Of a stretch of 64,000 nucleotides of DNA, positions 33,629 to 42,551 are shown piece after piece. The stretch comes from CAYTBN01 sp964436045 (GTDB lineage: Bacteria; Myxococcota_A; UBA796; UBA9615; CAYRNR01), in NCBI GenBank assembly GCA_964436045.1, contig CAYTBN010000013.1:62001-126000 (forward strand), in the 5' to 3' direction. Position 1 is the first letter of the stretch, and every line of letters starts with the position of its first letter. Below the pieces are notes generated by a model, which was not told the DNA's origin, did not search any database, and saw only the letters and a program-made list of their open reading frames with translations. Position numbers and translations under genes: made by a program.

Positions 33629-34342
33629 ATGAGCGACCGCAAGACGATCCTGGTGGTGGACGACGATGCGCACATCCGCGAGGTGGTTCGCTTCGCCCTG
33701 CGAAAGGCCGGGTTCGACGTGATCGAGTCCGCGGATGGCCGCGATGCCCTGGACACGGCCGCCCGGGAGCATCCGGATCTGGTGGTCCTCGATATCCTGA
33801 TGCCGGAGATGGACGGAACCGACGTCTGCTGCGAGCTGCGAAAGCGCTCCCGGACCCCGATCGTGTTCCTCAGCTCCAAGGACGACGAGATCGATCGCAT
33901 CATCGGGCTGGAGCTCGGTGGTGACGACTACGTGACCAAGCCCTTCAGCCCCCGGGAGCTGGTGGCGCGGGTTCGCGCGGTGTTGCGCCGCACGGACATG
34001 ATGCCCCCCGGCGCTCCCGACGATGGCGAGGAACAGGCCGGACAGCAACTCGTGCACGGCAAGCTGCGCCTCGACCTGGACCGCTTCCGCGCGTTCTGGG
34101 CCGACGAAGAGGTGGTCCTGACCGTGACCGAGTTCGGCATCCTGCGCACCCTGCTGGGATACCCGGGCAAGGTGTTCAGCCGCACCGAGCTGATGGACGG
34201 CGCCTACCGCGACTACACCGTCGTCGCCGAGCGGACCATCGACAGCCACGTACGCCGGGTGCGGCACAAGTTCGGCGCGGTCGACGGCGACCCGGTGGAG
34301 ACGGTCCACGGGGTCGGCTACCGACTCACCCCCTGCGAGTGA
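33629..34342 (+). CDS. OmpR/PhoB-family response regulator
   Basis: The 237-residue protein has a receiver domain with the acidic pair DDD (11-13), phospho-acceptor Asp55 in VVLDILMPEMDG, a Ser-Ser in FLSSKDD, and Lys104 in VTKPF. The C-terminal winged helix (about 140-234) has LTVTEFGILRTLL and the recognition helix segment ERTIDSHVRRVRHKFG, ending VHGVGYRL. It is a DNA-binding transcription regulator phosphorylated by the kinase encoded next; the genes overlap by 4 bp (GTGA). Targets are unknown; the neighbouring single-TM protein genes are candidates. Confidence 0.94.
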   Translation: MSDRKTILVVDDDAHIREVVRFALRKAGFDVIESADGRDALDTAAREHPDLVVLDILMPEMDGTDVCCELRKRSRTPIVFLSSKDDEIDRIIGLELGGDDYVTKPFSPRELVARVRAVLRRTDMMPPGAPDDGEEQAGQQLVHGKLRLDLDRFRAFWADEEVVLTVTEFGILRTLLGYPGKVFSRTELMDGAYRDYTVVAERTIDSHVRRVRHKFGAVDGDPVETVHGVGYRLTPCE

Positions 34343-36000
34343 CCGTGCGCTGGACCCCGCGCCTGCGCACCGTGCTGGTCTCGGTCAACCTGCTGATCCT
34401 GGTGATCCTGGTCGGCGGCATCGTGCTGTTGCGCCTGTACGAGAGCGTGTTGGTGCGCCGCACCGAGGCGGAGTTGATCGCCCAGGCCGCCCACGTCGCG
34501 GCGGCCTACAGGGTGGCGGTGGAGCGTGAACTGGCCGCCGTCGGTGCCGATCCGGCCGCGTTCGGAGTGCCGGCCAGCCCCGGCTACGTGGCCCCCATCG
34601 ACGCTCCCTTCGTCCCGTGGACCGCCGGGTTGGATCTGGCGCGGGATCTCGTGCTGCCCTCCCCCGAGCCCGCCCGCGTCTCCTCCGCCCCGGCCGATCG
34701 GATCGCGCTGGCCGCTGGCGAGACCATCGCGCCCGCCCTGCTCGACGCCCAGTGGACCACCCTGGCCGGGATTCGCGTCGTGGACGCCACCGGGGTGGTG
34801 GTGGCGACCACCCGCACGGAGCTGGGCGAATCCCTGGCCCACCGCGAGGAGGTGGCCCGGGCGTTGCTGGGTGAGAACGTGAGCTTGCTGCGCGAACGCG
34901 TGCGGGACGACCCGCCGCCCCCGATGGACTCGATCCAGCGGGGGGCCCGGGTGCGGGTGTTCGCCGCCATGCCGGTGGTCGCTGGCGACCGGGTGTGGGG
35001 CGCCGTCGTGCTCTCGCGGACGCCCATGAGCCTCAAGCAGTCCCTGTACGGGATCCGCGCCTACCTGCTGCTCGGGGCGCTGGTGCTGGTGGCGCTGACG
35101 ACCTTCCTGGGGCTGCTGACCTCCCGGACGATCAGCCGTCCGATGGCCGAACTCATCGGCCAGACGGAGCGGGTCGCCCGCGGAGAACGAGGTGCAGCGA
35201 CACCGCTGGCAAACCCCGGCACCTACGAGGTGCGGCTGGTGTCCGACGCCGTGGCCCGGATGGCCCGCACGCTGGAACAGCGGGCGGACTACATCCACAC
35301 CTTTGCCTCGGGGGTCTCCCACGAGTTCAAGACCCCTCTGACCGCAATCCGTGGCGCGGTGGAGTTGCTGAGGGATCACGCCGAGGAGATGACCGCAGAG
35401 GAAAGGAATCGATTCCTGGGCAACCTGGAGGCCGACGCAGCTCGTCTCGACCGCCTCGTCACTCGGCTGACCGACCTGGCCCGTGCCGACGTGGTCCGCC
35501 CGGCGGGCGAGGCCATCGAGGTCGCCCCCTTGGCCGCGGTGGTGGTGGCCAGGGCGCGGGATCTGCACCCGGGATTCCAGGTGGAACTGGACGGAAGCGG
35601 CGGCCGGGCGGCCATCGACCGGGAGCTGCTGGACTCGATCCTGACCAATTTGCTGGACAACGCCCGTCAGCACGGAGGCGAGGGTGTGAACGTCCACGTC
35701 ACCCTGGGACCGGCCGAGGGGCGCGAGGAGGGCGTCGAGATCCGGGTGGTCGACGACGGCCCGGGTATCTCCGAGGCCAACCAGGAACGTGTCTTCGAGC
35801 GCTTCTTCACCACGGCCCGGGATCGAGGTGGAAGTGGGCTCGGTCTATCGATCGTGCGCACGCTGGTGGAGATCCACGGCGGCGAGGTCTGGGTCGCATC
35901 CAGGCCCGGTGAGACGGTCTTCCGGCTGTGGTTGTCGGCGGGGATCCCGGGCCCGGGTCGCCCCGTTGATTCCTGTTTCAGGGCAACATCACTAGAATAG
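34339..36000 (+). CDS. Membrane sensor histidine kinase
   Basis: The 553-residue protein has TM1 at about 12-33, a periplasmic sensor region of about 205 residues (34-240) resembling a dCache/PDC fold, and TM2 at about 241-261. The HAMP linker begins TSRTISRPMAELI. HisKA carries SHEFKTPL (His328). HATPase has NLLDNARQHG, DDGPGIS and GGSGLGLSIV. GTG start overlaps the response regulator stop. It is the partner of the response regulator at 33629. The layout resembles CreC/ChvG-type kinases, but the ligand is not predictable. Confidence 0.93.
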   Translation: MTVRWTPRLRTVLVSVNLLILVILVGGIVLLRLYESVLVRRTEAELIAQAAHVAAAYRVAVERELAAVGADPAAFGVPASPGYVAPIDAPFVPWTAGLDLARDLVLPSPEPARVSSAPADRIALAAGETIAPALLDAQWTTLAGIRVVDATGVVVATTRTELGESLAHREEVARALLGENVSLLRERVRDDPPPPMDSIQRGARVRVFAAMPVVAGDRVWGAVVLSRTPMSLKQSLYGIRAYLLLGALVLVALTTFLGLLTSRTISRPMAELIGQTERVARGERGAATPLANPGTYEVRLVSDAVARMARTLEQRADYIHTFASGVSHEFKTPLTAIRGAVELLRDHAEEMTAEERNRFLGNLEADAARLDRLVTRLTDLARADVVRPAGEAIEVAPLAAVVVARARDLHPGFQVELDGSGGRAAIDRELLDSILTNLLDNARQHGGEGVNVHVTLGPAEGREEGVEIRVVDDGPGISEANQERVFERFFTTARDRGGSGLGLSIVRTLVEIHGGEVWVASRPGETVFRLWLSAGIPGPGRPVDSCFRATSLE

Positions 36001-36132
36001 CCTGACGCTCGGGGCGTGCCGACGGTGCCGCCGGGGGGTGAGCGTGAGGTGGGAATCGGATCAAAAAAGGATGTTCAAGGGCGTGGCGACCGCGCGGGTT
36101 GCCCGTCCAGGGGTCACCTGACGGGAGGAAAC

Positions 36133-36837
36133 ATGACGGAGAATGCTGGAGCTTCAGAGGCCCGCGTACGCGAGCTGCTGGCCGAGATGCGGGCCGAGCG
36201 GCAACGGGCGATGTACGTACGAATCGGCGGGACGGCGATCATCCTGCTGATCCTCGGCGTGTTCGCGTTCAAGAGCTACAAGCGGATGAAGGACTTCGAC
36301 GTCGACACCTTCATGGTGACCCTGCAGACTGAGGGCGCCGAGCGGGTGTGGCCGGTGATCTCCCAGGAGCTCGACGAGGTGGCGGCCAAGGCGTCGCCAG
36401 CCATCGAGGCGGCGTTCCAGGCGGAGATGATGGAGCTCGGACCGCGGCTGCAGGCGACGTTGACCGAGGAGTCGGAGAAGCTGGTCAACAACATGCAGGA
36501 GCGGCTGGCCAACTCCCTGGATGAGAACCTCAAGGAGAAGGACCTCGCCAAGGAGGCCGGCCTGGCCGACCGCTTCCCGGACTACGCCGACAATCCCGAT
36601 GCGATGCAGGAGCTCAACGAGCAGCTGCTTCGCGCAACCCGTGAGTGGGCCAACGGCCAGCTCGACACCACCTTTGCCGAGCACTTCACGCTGCTCGAGT
36701 CCATCAACGACACGTATCACCAACTCGAGGGTGAGGCGCGTGGCGAGATCGAGGGCGGTACGGCGACGGCTTCCACGGAGGACGTGCTGACCGTGTTCAT
36801 GGAGATCCTCAACATGCGTCTGAATCCCGAAACCTAG
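36133..36837 (+). CDS. Single-TM helical protein of unknown function (A)
   Basis: ATG 36133 with GGGAGGAA. The 234-residue protein has a short basic cytoplasmic N-terminus, one membrane helix (about 31-46, TAIILLILGVFAFKSY), then a long, mostly helical outer part rich in Glu/Leu (LQATLTEESEKLVNNMQERL), without Cys. Not recognised. A related-looking protein is encoded 15 bp downstream with the same layout. An AT-rich TAGAAT at 35993 could be part of its promoter. Possibly a membrane-associated coiled-coil complex; no catalytic motif was seen. Confidence 0.7.
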   Translation: MTENAGASEARVRELLAEMRAERQRAMYVRIGGTAIILLILGVFAFKSYKRMKDFDVDTFMVTLQTEGAERVWPVISQELDEVAAKASPAIEAAFQAEMMELGPRLQATLTEESEKLVNNMQERLANSLDENLKEKDLAKEAGLADRFPDYADNPDAMQELNEQLLRATREWANGQLDTTFAEHFTLLESINDTYHQLEGEARGEIEGGTATASTEDVLTVFMEILNMRLNPET

Positions 36838-36852
36838 AAAGGAGAAGCTGAC

Positions 36853-37593
36853 ATGAGCAACAACGCAATCGAACAGCTTCTTCTCGATGAGCTGGAAAGC
36901 GAGAAGAAGTCCTCGCGGATGTCGTACATCTTCATCGCCCTGATGATCCTGTTCGTGCTGATTTACGTCAGCTGGCTGGGAAGTCGGGTCAAGCTGCTGC
37001 TGGACGCCGAGGGGCTGGCCTACACCGCCACGGGTCTTGCCGTCGAATCCGCGCCCGACATCCGGGCGCAACTCGAAGCCACCTTGGTGGACGGTGCCCC
37101 CGATATCGCCCACTGGGTCTCCGAGCAGATCGTGTCGTCGATCCCGGCCTTCCGCCTCTACATCGAGGAGCAGGTCGGTCCGGTGGTAGACGAGGCCGCC
37201 CGTGAGATGGTGGACGCCGCCGTGGTGTCACTGAGCAAGAAGGCCAAGGCCGACGCGGTCTTCGAAGGCAAGGAGACCGCCGAGCTGGCCAACGCCCTGC
37301 TCGCCGAGTTCGAGACCGGCCTGGAGCTGGCCCTCGACGAGGCCGACGCGGAGGGTGAGACCCCGCGGCAGCGGATCGCCAAGTCCCTCGAGGCGCTGAC
37401 CGAGATCGACCGCGAGCTGCAGATCCTGGCCAAGGGCCGCGCGTTGACGCCGACCCAGCAGAAGGAGCGGGAGCTGCTCGTCGAGTGGCTGCAGCTGATC
37501 GTCAGCATGGAGGGGCACGTCGAGGCGGTCGAAGAGACCGTGGAGACGGGCGAGGCGGTCCCCGAGGTCGCGGCCGAAGAGGCTCCCGAGTAG
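36853..37593 (+). CDS. Single-TM helical protein of unknown function (B)
   Basis: ATG 36853 has AAAGGAGAAG. It has 246 residues with one membrane helix (about 24-43, YIFIALMILFVLIYVSWLGS) and a helical outer domain (IRAQLEATLVDGAPDIAHWV, QVGPVVDEAAREMVDAAVVS). The C-terminal region is acidic, ending in Glu/Val repeats (EAVEETVETGEAVPEVAAEE). It is co-transcribed with protein A and has the same topology, so the two probably form a hetero-oligomer. Not recognised; the overall pattern recalls proteins that wrap or organise membranes, but that is speculation. Confidence 0.7.
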   Translation: MSNNAIEQLLLDELESEKKSSRMSYIFIALMILFVLIYVSWLGSRVKLLLDAEGLAYTATGLAVESAPDIRAQLEATLVDGAPDIAHWVSEQIVSSIPAFRLYIEEQVGPVVDEAAREMVDAAVVSLSKKAKADAVFEGKETAELANALLAEFETGLELALDEADAEGETPRQRIAKSLEALTEIDRELQILAKGRALTPTQQKERELLVEWLQLIVSMEGHVEAVEETVETGEAVPEVAAEEAPE

Positions 37594-37648
37594 ATCACGT
37601 CCCCGGGCCGGGTGGCACTGCGAGCTCTCTCGCCGTGTTCCTCGCCGG

Positions 37649-38818
37649 TCAGCGGTGTAGCTGCACCCACTCCGGGTGCGGCTCCACCGACCTCTCCCCC
37701 ACGCAGTCCAGCATCAACAACGCCGTCGGCGGATGGTTCTCCGGTGCGCCCAGCATCGTTCGAACCGCCGCGCGGTCGAAGGAGAACGTGACGTTCCACG
37801 ATAGCCCCAGCACGTCGGCCACCAGCGCCGCGTGGGTCAGGGCGATCGGGTGGTCGATGAGCGCGAACGGCTGCTCCTTGTGGACCCCCTTGACCAGGAA
37901 CGGGGCGGCGAACAAGGCCACCACCGACCCCGGGGCGTCTCCGGCGGGCATGGGAACCCCGGCGCTCTCCAGCAAGGGCACGGTCTGCTCGCGGCCCCGC
38001 AGGACCACGAACCGCCAGGTCTGGGCGTTGTCCGCTGACGGCGCCAGCCGCATCGACTCCAGCAGCATGGCCAGCTGAGGGTTGGTGGGGGATTCGCCGC
38101 CGAAGCGGGCGGACGGCGACATCGCCTGCGCGACCTGCTCCAGGGTCCGGCCATCGTCGGTCAGCGACGCCAGATCGGTCTCGTCCAGGCTCTCTCCCGA
38201 ACCAAACCGATCCAGCGAGCAGAGCCGTTCCATGGGCTTGCGGCGTCCGCTGATCTTGATCCGGGTGAACCGGTTCCAGCCCGCCGCGAACAGGGCACCC
38301 TTGCGTCGCGACCCCGCCTCGCCCAGGGCGAGCACCGCCGGGACGCGGGCGCTGTCCGGAAGGTCAAGGTGGCGGGCGATGCCCTTCATGTCGATGGCCG
38401 ACATCCAGCAGCTGCCCAGCCCGGCCCGCGCCGCGGCGAGCGCGACCAGCTCGCCGGTCACCGCCACGTCCACGTTGTACAGATGGTGGGGACCGTCGGT
38501 GATCCCCCGGTCGGCGTCTCCGATCAGCACGGCCCAGGCGGGCGGTGGTGCCGAGCGTAACCACAGGTTGACCTTGCCCAGCAGTCCGCCACCGATGACA
38601 CGGGTCAGGTCGCGGACCGCCTCGGGCTCCGAGACCAGCAGCATCCAGCAGGCGCTTCCCCCGCGCACGCTGGGCGCCGCCTCGGCGGCGGCGGTGATGG
38701 CCGACAGGGCGTCGGCCGGCACGGGATCTTCCATGAAGATGCGCCACGAACGGCGCTCCAGGATGGCCCGGGCCACGTCGTGGCGGCGGTCGTCGGGGGT
38801 GGCGGAACCCTCGTCCAT
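37649..38818 (-). CDS. Double nitroreductase-domain flavoprotein
   Basis: ATG 38818 has AGGAAG and yields 389 residues holding two nitroreductase-fold modules. Module 1 (about 10-190) has ILERRSWRIFMEDPVP and AARAGLGSCWMSAIDM. Module 2 (about 215-389) has MLLESMRLAPSADNAQTWRF and HAALVADVLGL. Nitroreductases bind FMN at a dimer interface; a fused pair would give one or two pseudo-dimer active sites in one chain. The second module retains APSADNAQ, the usual FMN/phosphate region; the first reads AAPSVRGG. Substrate unknown. It faces the two single-TM proteins convergently. Confidence 0.75.
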   Translation of the reverse strand: MDEGSATPDDRRHDVARAILERRSWRIFMEDPVPADALSAITAAAEAAPSVRGGSACWMLLVSEPEAVRDLTRVIGGGLLGKVNLWLRSAPPPAWAVLIGDADRGITDGPHHLYNVDVAVTGELVALAAARAGLGSCWMSAIDMKGIARHLDLPDSARVPAVLALGEAGSRRKGALFAAGWNRFTRIKISGRRKPMERLCSLDRFGSGESLDETDLASLTDDGRTLEQVAQAMSPSARFGGESPTNPQLAMLLESMRLAPSADNAQTWRFVVLRGREQTVPLLESAGVPMPAGDAPGSVVALFAAPFLVKGVHKEQPFALIDHPIALTHAALVADVLGLSWNVTFSFDRAAVRTMLGAPENHPPTALLMLDCVGERSVEPHPEWVQLHR

Positions 38819-38853
38819 GGAACTTCCTCTGCGCGCTGCGGCGCGCGACCGTG

Positions 38854-40212
38854 TCACTCGATCTCGACGAACAACCCGTACCAGTGATCGAAGCCGCCAT
38901 CGCCGGGGTCGGTCGCCGAGACCACCACGTGGTAGGTGCCCGCCTCGTCCAGATCCAGGTTCTCGACGACGGTCTCGTCGCTGACGCTCACATCGACCGC
39001 CGCCAGCTCGCTGTCGTCCGGGCCCAGGACACTCACGTGGGCCGCCAGTGCCGATCCCAGCGAACGGCCCTGCAGGGAGATGGTCGCGCCGTCGCCCGGG
39101 TTGGCGACCTGGAACACGAAGTGATCCACGTCCCCCACCGGTGCGATCCGCCCGGCCACCGCAAGCAGGTCCGAGTCGTTCTCGGCCAGGGGCTCGGCGG
39201 TGGGGCCCTCGTCGTTGGGCTCGGTCTCGGCCACGTAGACCTCGCCCGCAGGATCGGCCGCGAGGTGGAGCACATAGCAGTGCTCGTCCGATCCACTGCC
39301 CTGCCGATCGCCCACCTCCACGAAGATCGGGCCCTCGTCCAGCAGGGGAACACCCGCCTGGAAGGTCCAGTCGAGGGAGTCGTAGACCGCCATCTCGCTG
39401 ATGCCATCCTGGGCCAGGATCCGCACCCGGCTGTTGATCTCGGTGGCCGTGTGCTCGAAGGCGTAGAGCCGCAGCCGGGCCCCCGCCTCCAGCTCCATGC
39501 GCCACAGGTCCACGTCTCCGGGCGCCGAGATCACTCCGGCGCGGTCGAAGCTGACGTTGTAGTCGCTGATGCCGCCGTCGGTGGCGTCGCCGATCTCGTC
39601 GTTGGGCTCGAACTCGACCTCGCTGGTGTCCAGTTGGTCCACCTGGACGGTGTAGATCGCGTCGGACCCCGAGCTCATCAGGTCCGGATCACCCACACGC
39701 GTTCCATGGTCGAGCACGGAGAGGTAATAGGCCTGCGAGCGAGGCGTACAGCCCAGGTAGATGGCGTCGGTGCCGTACAGGTGCTCCAGCCGGTCGTAGG
39801 TGTCGTTGTAGCCGAGCTCCGTTCCGTCGGCACTGTGGAAGCGCAGCACGGTGTCCAGGCCACCCTCCTCGGTTCCGTCCAGCGTGACCGCCTGCGCCCG
39901 GAAGAACAGGGCCTGCTCGCCGTCCAGCCGGTAGAAATCCACGTCCCCCGCTGGGTTGATCCAGCCCGCCCGCTCCTCGCCCCAGCCAAGCAGCGGTCCC
40001 TCGTCCAGGGCGTTGTTCCGATCCCCGTCGACGCAGGAGCCTTCCTCGCAGATCTCGTACTGGGAGCACTCGTCGTCCTGCTCGCACTCGCCGGCCACGT
40101 CGTCGTCTCCGGTGTCGTCGTCGCACTCGCAGGGCTCGCTGTCGTCCGCCGGGCAACCCACCGCGAGGGCGGCGAGCAGGATCCAGGGGTGTAGCTGACG
40201 TCGGTGGAGCAT
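38854..40212 (-). CDS. Lipoprotein with Cys-rich N-terminus and PPC-type beta domains
   Basis: The 452-residue protein has a lipoprotein signal ending LAVGC, an acidic and Cys-rich stretch (ECDDDTGDDDVAGECEQDDEC), then three repeats of the bacterial pre-peptidase C-terminal (PPC) type. Each has a GDVDFYRL, GDVDLWRM or GDVDHFVF strand, and EFEPNDE or EPNDEGPTAE openings. PPC domains occur at the ends of secreted proteases, but no protease is fused here, so this is a stand-alone binding protein. ATG 40212 has GGGAGGG. No function is assignable. Confidence 0.8.
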   Translation of the reverse strand: MLHRRQLHPWILLAALAVGCPADDSEPCECDDDTGDDDVAGECEQDDECSQYEICEEGSCVDGDRNNALDEGPLLGWGEERAGWINPAGDVDFYRLDGEQALFFRAQAVTLDGTEEGGLDTVLRFHSADGTELGYNDTYDRLEHLYGTDAIYLGCTPRSQAYYLSVLDHGTRVGDPDLMSSGSDAIYTVQVDQLDTSEVEFEPNDEIGDATDGGISDYNVSFDRAGVISAPGDVDLWRMELEAGARLRLYAFEHTATEINSRVRILAQDGISEMAVYDSLDWTFQAGVPLLDEGPIFVEVGDRQGSGSDEHCYVLHLAADPAGEVYVAETEPNDEGPTAEPLAENDSDLLAVAGRIAPVGDVDHFVFQVANPGDGATISLQGRSLGSALAAHVSVLGPDDSELAAVDVSVSDETVVENLDLDEAGTYHVVVSATDPGDGGFDHWYGLFVEIE

Positions 40213-40331
40213 GGTTCATCCCTCCCGAAGGACAGACGGAGGGTATCCGGTAGGACGGTGAGCGGCAATGGGGGGAGGAGGGAGCTGGCCGGCTGGCGGA
40301 GGGGGAGGGCCCCCGCCAGCGGCCGGAGATC

Positions 40332-42326
40332 TCAGTCGAGCTCGCCGATCATCGTGGTCGAGGAACGGCCCAGGGTCCGGGCCCAGTAGCCATTGGGCAG
40401 CTGCTCGATGTCGGCCTTGATCCGGGAGATCAGGATCGCGGCCGGTCCCTTGGGCAGCAAGCCGGTCACCTCGGCCGGGATGTCGAACGAACCGTCGTCC
40501 TTGAAGCGGCACATGCAGATCCCCGCCGAGGTGTCCTCGGGGATGATCATCGCGATGTTGCCCCACGCCTCGGTGTCGAAGGTCTCCGTGCGGATGGGGA
40601 TGCCGTCGGCACGGTTGAGGGTGAACCACTGGTCCACCGGCGGCGACGTGGTGCGCAGCTCGTGGCCCATCGGCAGCGCGGACTGCAGGTCCACCTCGGG
40701 GATGTCGCCCTGCTGGCCGTACGCGTACACGTCCATACGGGTGTCGAAGGGCATCGGCTGCTCGATGGTGGACGCCTCGTAGAAGTGGTCGTCCGGGATG
40801 CGCTCGACCTGCTCCATCTGGAAGGAGTCGTTCCCCGAGACGATCTGGACCTCCTGGCCCGCGTCGAGGGGCTGCTGGCCCCAGAAGAAGTCGAGGACGT
40901 CGTCCTCGGTGGGCATGATCTCGCAGGTGTCCTCGGGCATGTCGGCCGGCTCGATGTTGGAGCAGGTCTCCGGCGTCCCATCGGGCTCGAAGAAGTAGGC
41001 CTTACCCGTGGTGGCGTCCTCGATGATGTTCGCCCCGTCCCACATGCGACGGTTGTCCACCTCGACGACCGCGCCCACGACGCAGGTCGGGATCTCGATG
41101 TCAGGCACCACCATACACTGGGAGGCGTCCGTCGGCGGGGTCGTCAGCGACGATCCGTCGGGGGAGGCGACCGTGTAGGAGCCGTCCGTGGCGTTGTAGG
41201 CGGCGGCGCCGACGACCACGTCGACCGCGATGTCGATGACCGCACCCTCCATGATCGGCCACAGGATGTACTGGCCATCCTCGTCGGTGGTGCCGCTGAC
41301 CGTGCCCTGGAAGTTGTTGGCGCCGGAGTAGACATCGGCGCCGATGACGGCGTTGTTGCCCACGTCGTCCACGTTCCCGGCCACGCAGGTGATGGGCTGG
41401 TTGGCGCACATCTGCACCTGGTTGCCATCCAGATCCTGCGTCCACCAGCAGTCGTCCAGGTTCCACGCCGAGAAGTAGGGCGCGTCGATCTTGGCCGCCA
41501 GCCGGCCGGGGTCGGTGGCCGAGGGCACCACGGTGGTCTCACCCTCGTAGATCCAGGTGGCCTGGTCCTCGTCGAAGTGCCAGAAGGGCACCGTGTCCCC
41601 CAGCTCGACCTGCTGCAACTCGGGGAGGTCATCGGGGATGACCATCTCGAGTTCGGCGTTGACGCCGTCTGCCAGCTGGACCTCGTCGCCGTCCAAGGTC
41701 ATCTGCACGTCGACCATCGCGTAAGAAGCGAGGCCCACGAAGGTGTCCTCCTCGCTGACCATCGCGGTGAAGTCGTTGGGCGCGGCGAGGATCTCGTCGG
41801 TAGTCGGGTCGATGTGGGTCACCGAGACCTGCACGTCGCCACTCACCGCAGCGCCGCTCATGTCCACGAAGGAGTTGGCCGGGAAGTCGATCCGCAGCTC
41901 GGTGGTCTCCACCCGACCGCCAGCCGCGTTACCCACCAGGCCCATCCCGTCCACCTCGAGGAGGCGGGCGTTGATGGTGCGGGTCTCCCAACCCGTGATC
42001 ACGGAGTCCTTGGTGTTCGACGTGTAACCCCGCTTGGTGAACTGCACCATGACGTCGCCGGGGGTGATCTCGTCGAACTCGTAGTAACCGGTGCTGGTGG
42101 TGGTGGCGGTCAGCTCGGTGTCGACCAACGCGACCTTCACACCTTCGATGCCGGTTCCATCCGGCAGGGTCACCATCCCCTTCACCCGCCCGACGACCGG
42201 TCCTGTGTAGGCCTGGGTGCCGTCGTCGTCGTCGCCGCCGGTCGTGTCAGGTGGTGTACCGTTGTCGCATCCGACCGCAAAGGCCAGGAGCGCTGCCAAG
42301 GCAGAGCCAAAGAGTGTGTGCCGCAT
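40332..42326 (-). CDS. Large CILP-like beta-sandwich lipoprotein
   Basis: The 664-residue protein has a signal ending AFAVGC, a short GGDDDDG linker, then a carboxypeptidase-regulatory domain (GRVKGMVTLPDGTGIEGVKV, TGYYEFDEITPGDV). A segment like the CILP/ZU5-adjacent region follows (IDFPANSFVDMSGAAVSGDV, VSVTHIDPTTDEI). Further regulatory-like repeats lie at about 320-430 (GTVSGTTDEDGQYILW). The C-terminal part is unrecognised. It has no enzyme motifs and is probably a surface structural protein. It is divergent from the subtilase gene; the shared 225-bp gap contains AT-rich islands. Confidence 0.78.
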   Translation of the reverse strand: MRHTLFGSALAALLAFAVGCDNGTPPDTTGGDDDDGTQAYTGPVVGRVKGMVTLPDGTGIEGVKVALVDTELTATTTSTGYYEFDEITPGDVMVQFTKRGYTSNTKDSVITGWETRTINARLLEVDGMGLVGNAAGGRVETTELRIDFPANSFVDMSGAAVSGDVQVSVTHIDPTTDEILAAPNDFTAMVSEEDTFVGLASYAMVDVQMTLDGDEVQLADGVNAELEMVIPDDLPELQQVELGDTVPFWHFDEDQATWIYEGETTVVPSATDPGRLAAKIDAPYFSAWNLDDCWWTQDLDGNQVQMCANQPITCVAGNVDDVGNNAVIGADVYSGANNFQGTVSGTTDEDGQYILWPIMEGAVIDIAVDVVVGAAAYNATDGSYTVASPDGSSLTTPPTDASQCMVVPDIEIPTCVVGAVVEVDNRRMWDGANIIEDATTGKAYFFEPDGTPETCSNIEPADMPEDTCEIMPTEDDVLDFFWGQQPLDAGQEVQIVSGNDSFQMEQVERIPDDHFYEASTIEQPMPFDTRMDVYAYGQQGDIPEVDLQSALPMGHELRTTSPPVDQWFTLNRADGIPIRTETFDTEAWGNIAMIIPEDTSAGICMCRFKDDGSFDIPAEVTGLLPKGPAAILISRIKADIEQLPNGYWARTLGRSSTTMIGELD

Positions 42327-42387
42327 CTGTGACCTCCCGTGGGGCGTGCACCCGGGGACACGGGCGCAAAGTCCCCTTCCTGCGTTC

Positions 42388-42456
42388 TATAGCAGAGATC
42401 GCGCAAATTTTTTGTGGGATATTGGGCATTTAGGGAATCAAATTTGTTTTTTTGTC
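42388..42456. promoter_or_regulatory. AT-rich divergent promoter region
   Basis: Between the divergent CILP-like lipoprotein and subtilase genes lies an unusual low-G+C patch with AAATTTTTTG, ATATTGGGC, AATCAAATTTG and TTTTTTTG, in an otherwise G+C-rich window. It contains several possible -10 elements (TATAGC, GATATT) but no clear spaced -35/-10 pair could be fixed by eye. Confidence 0.4.
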
Positions 42457-42551
42457 GTCGGACCTTCCGTATCCCGTTCACCCAGGTCCGGCCGGTACGG
42501 GGTAAAGTTGATGCTCGAGTAGAGCCGGTCCTCGACCGGAGGAGGCGTGGA

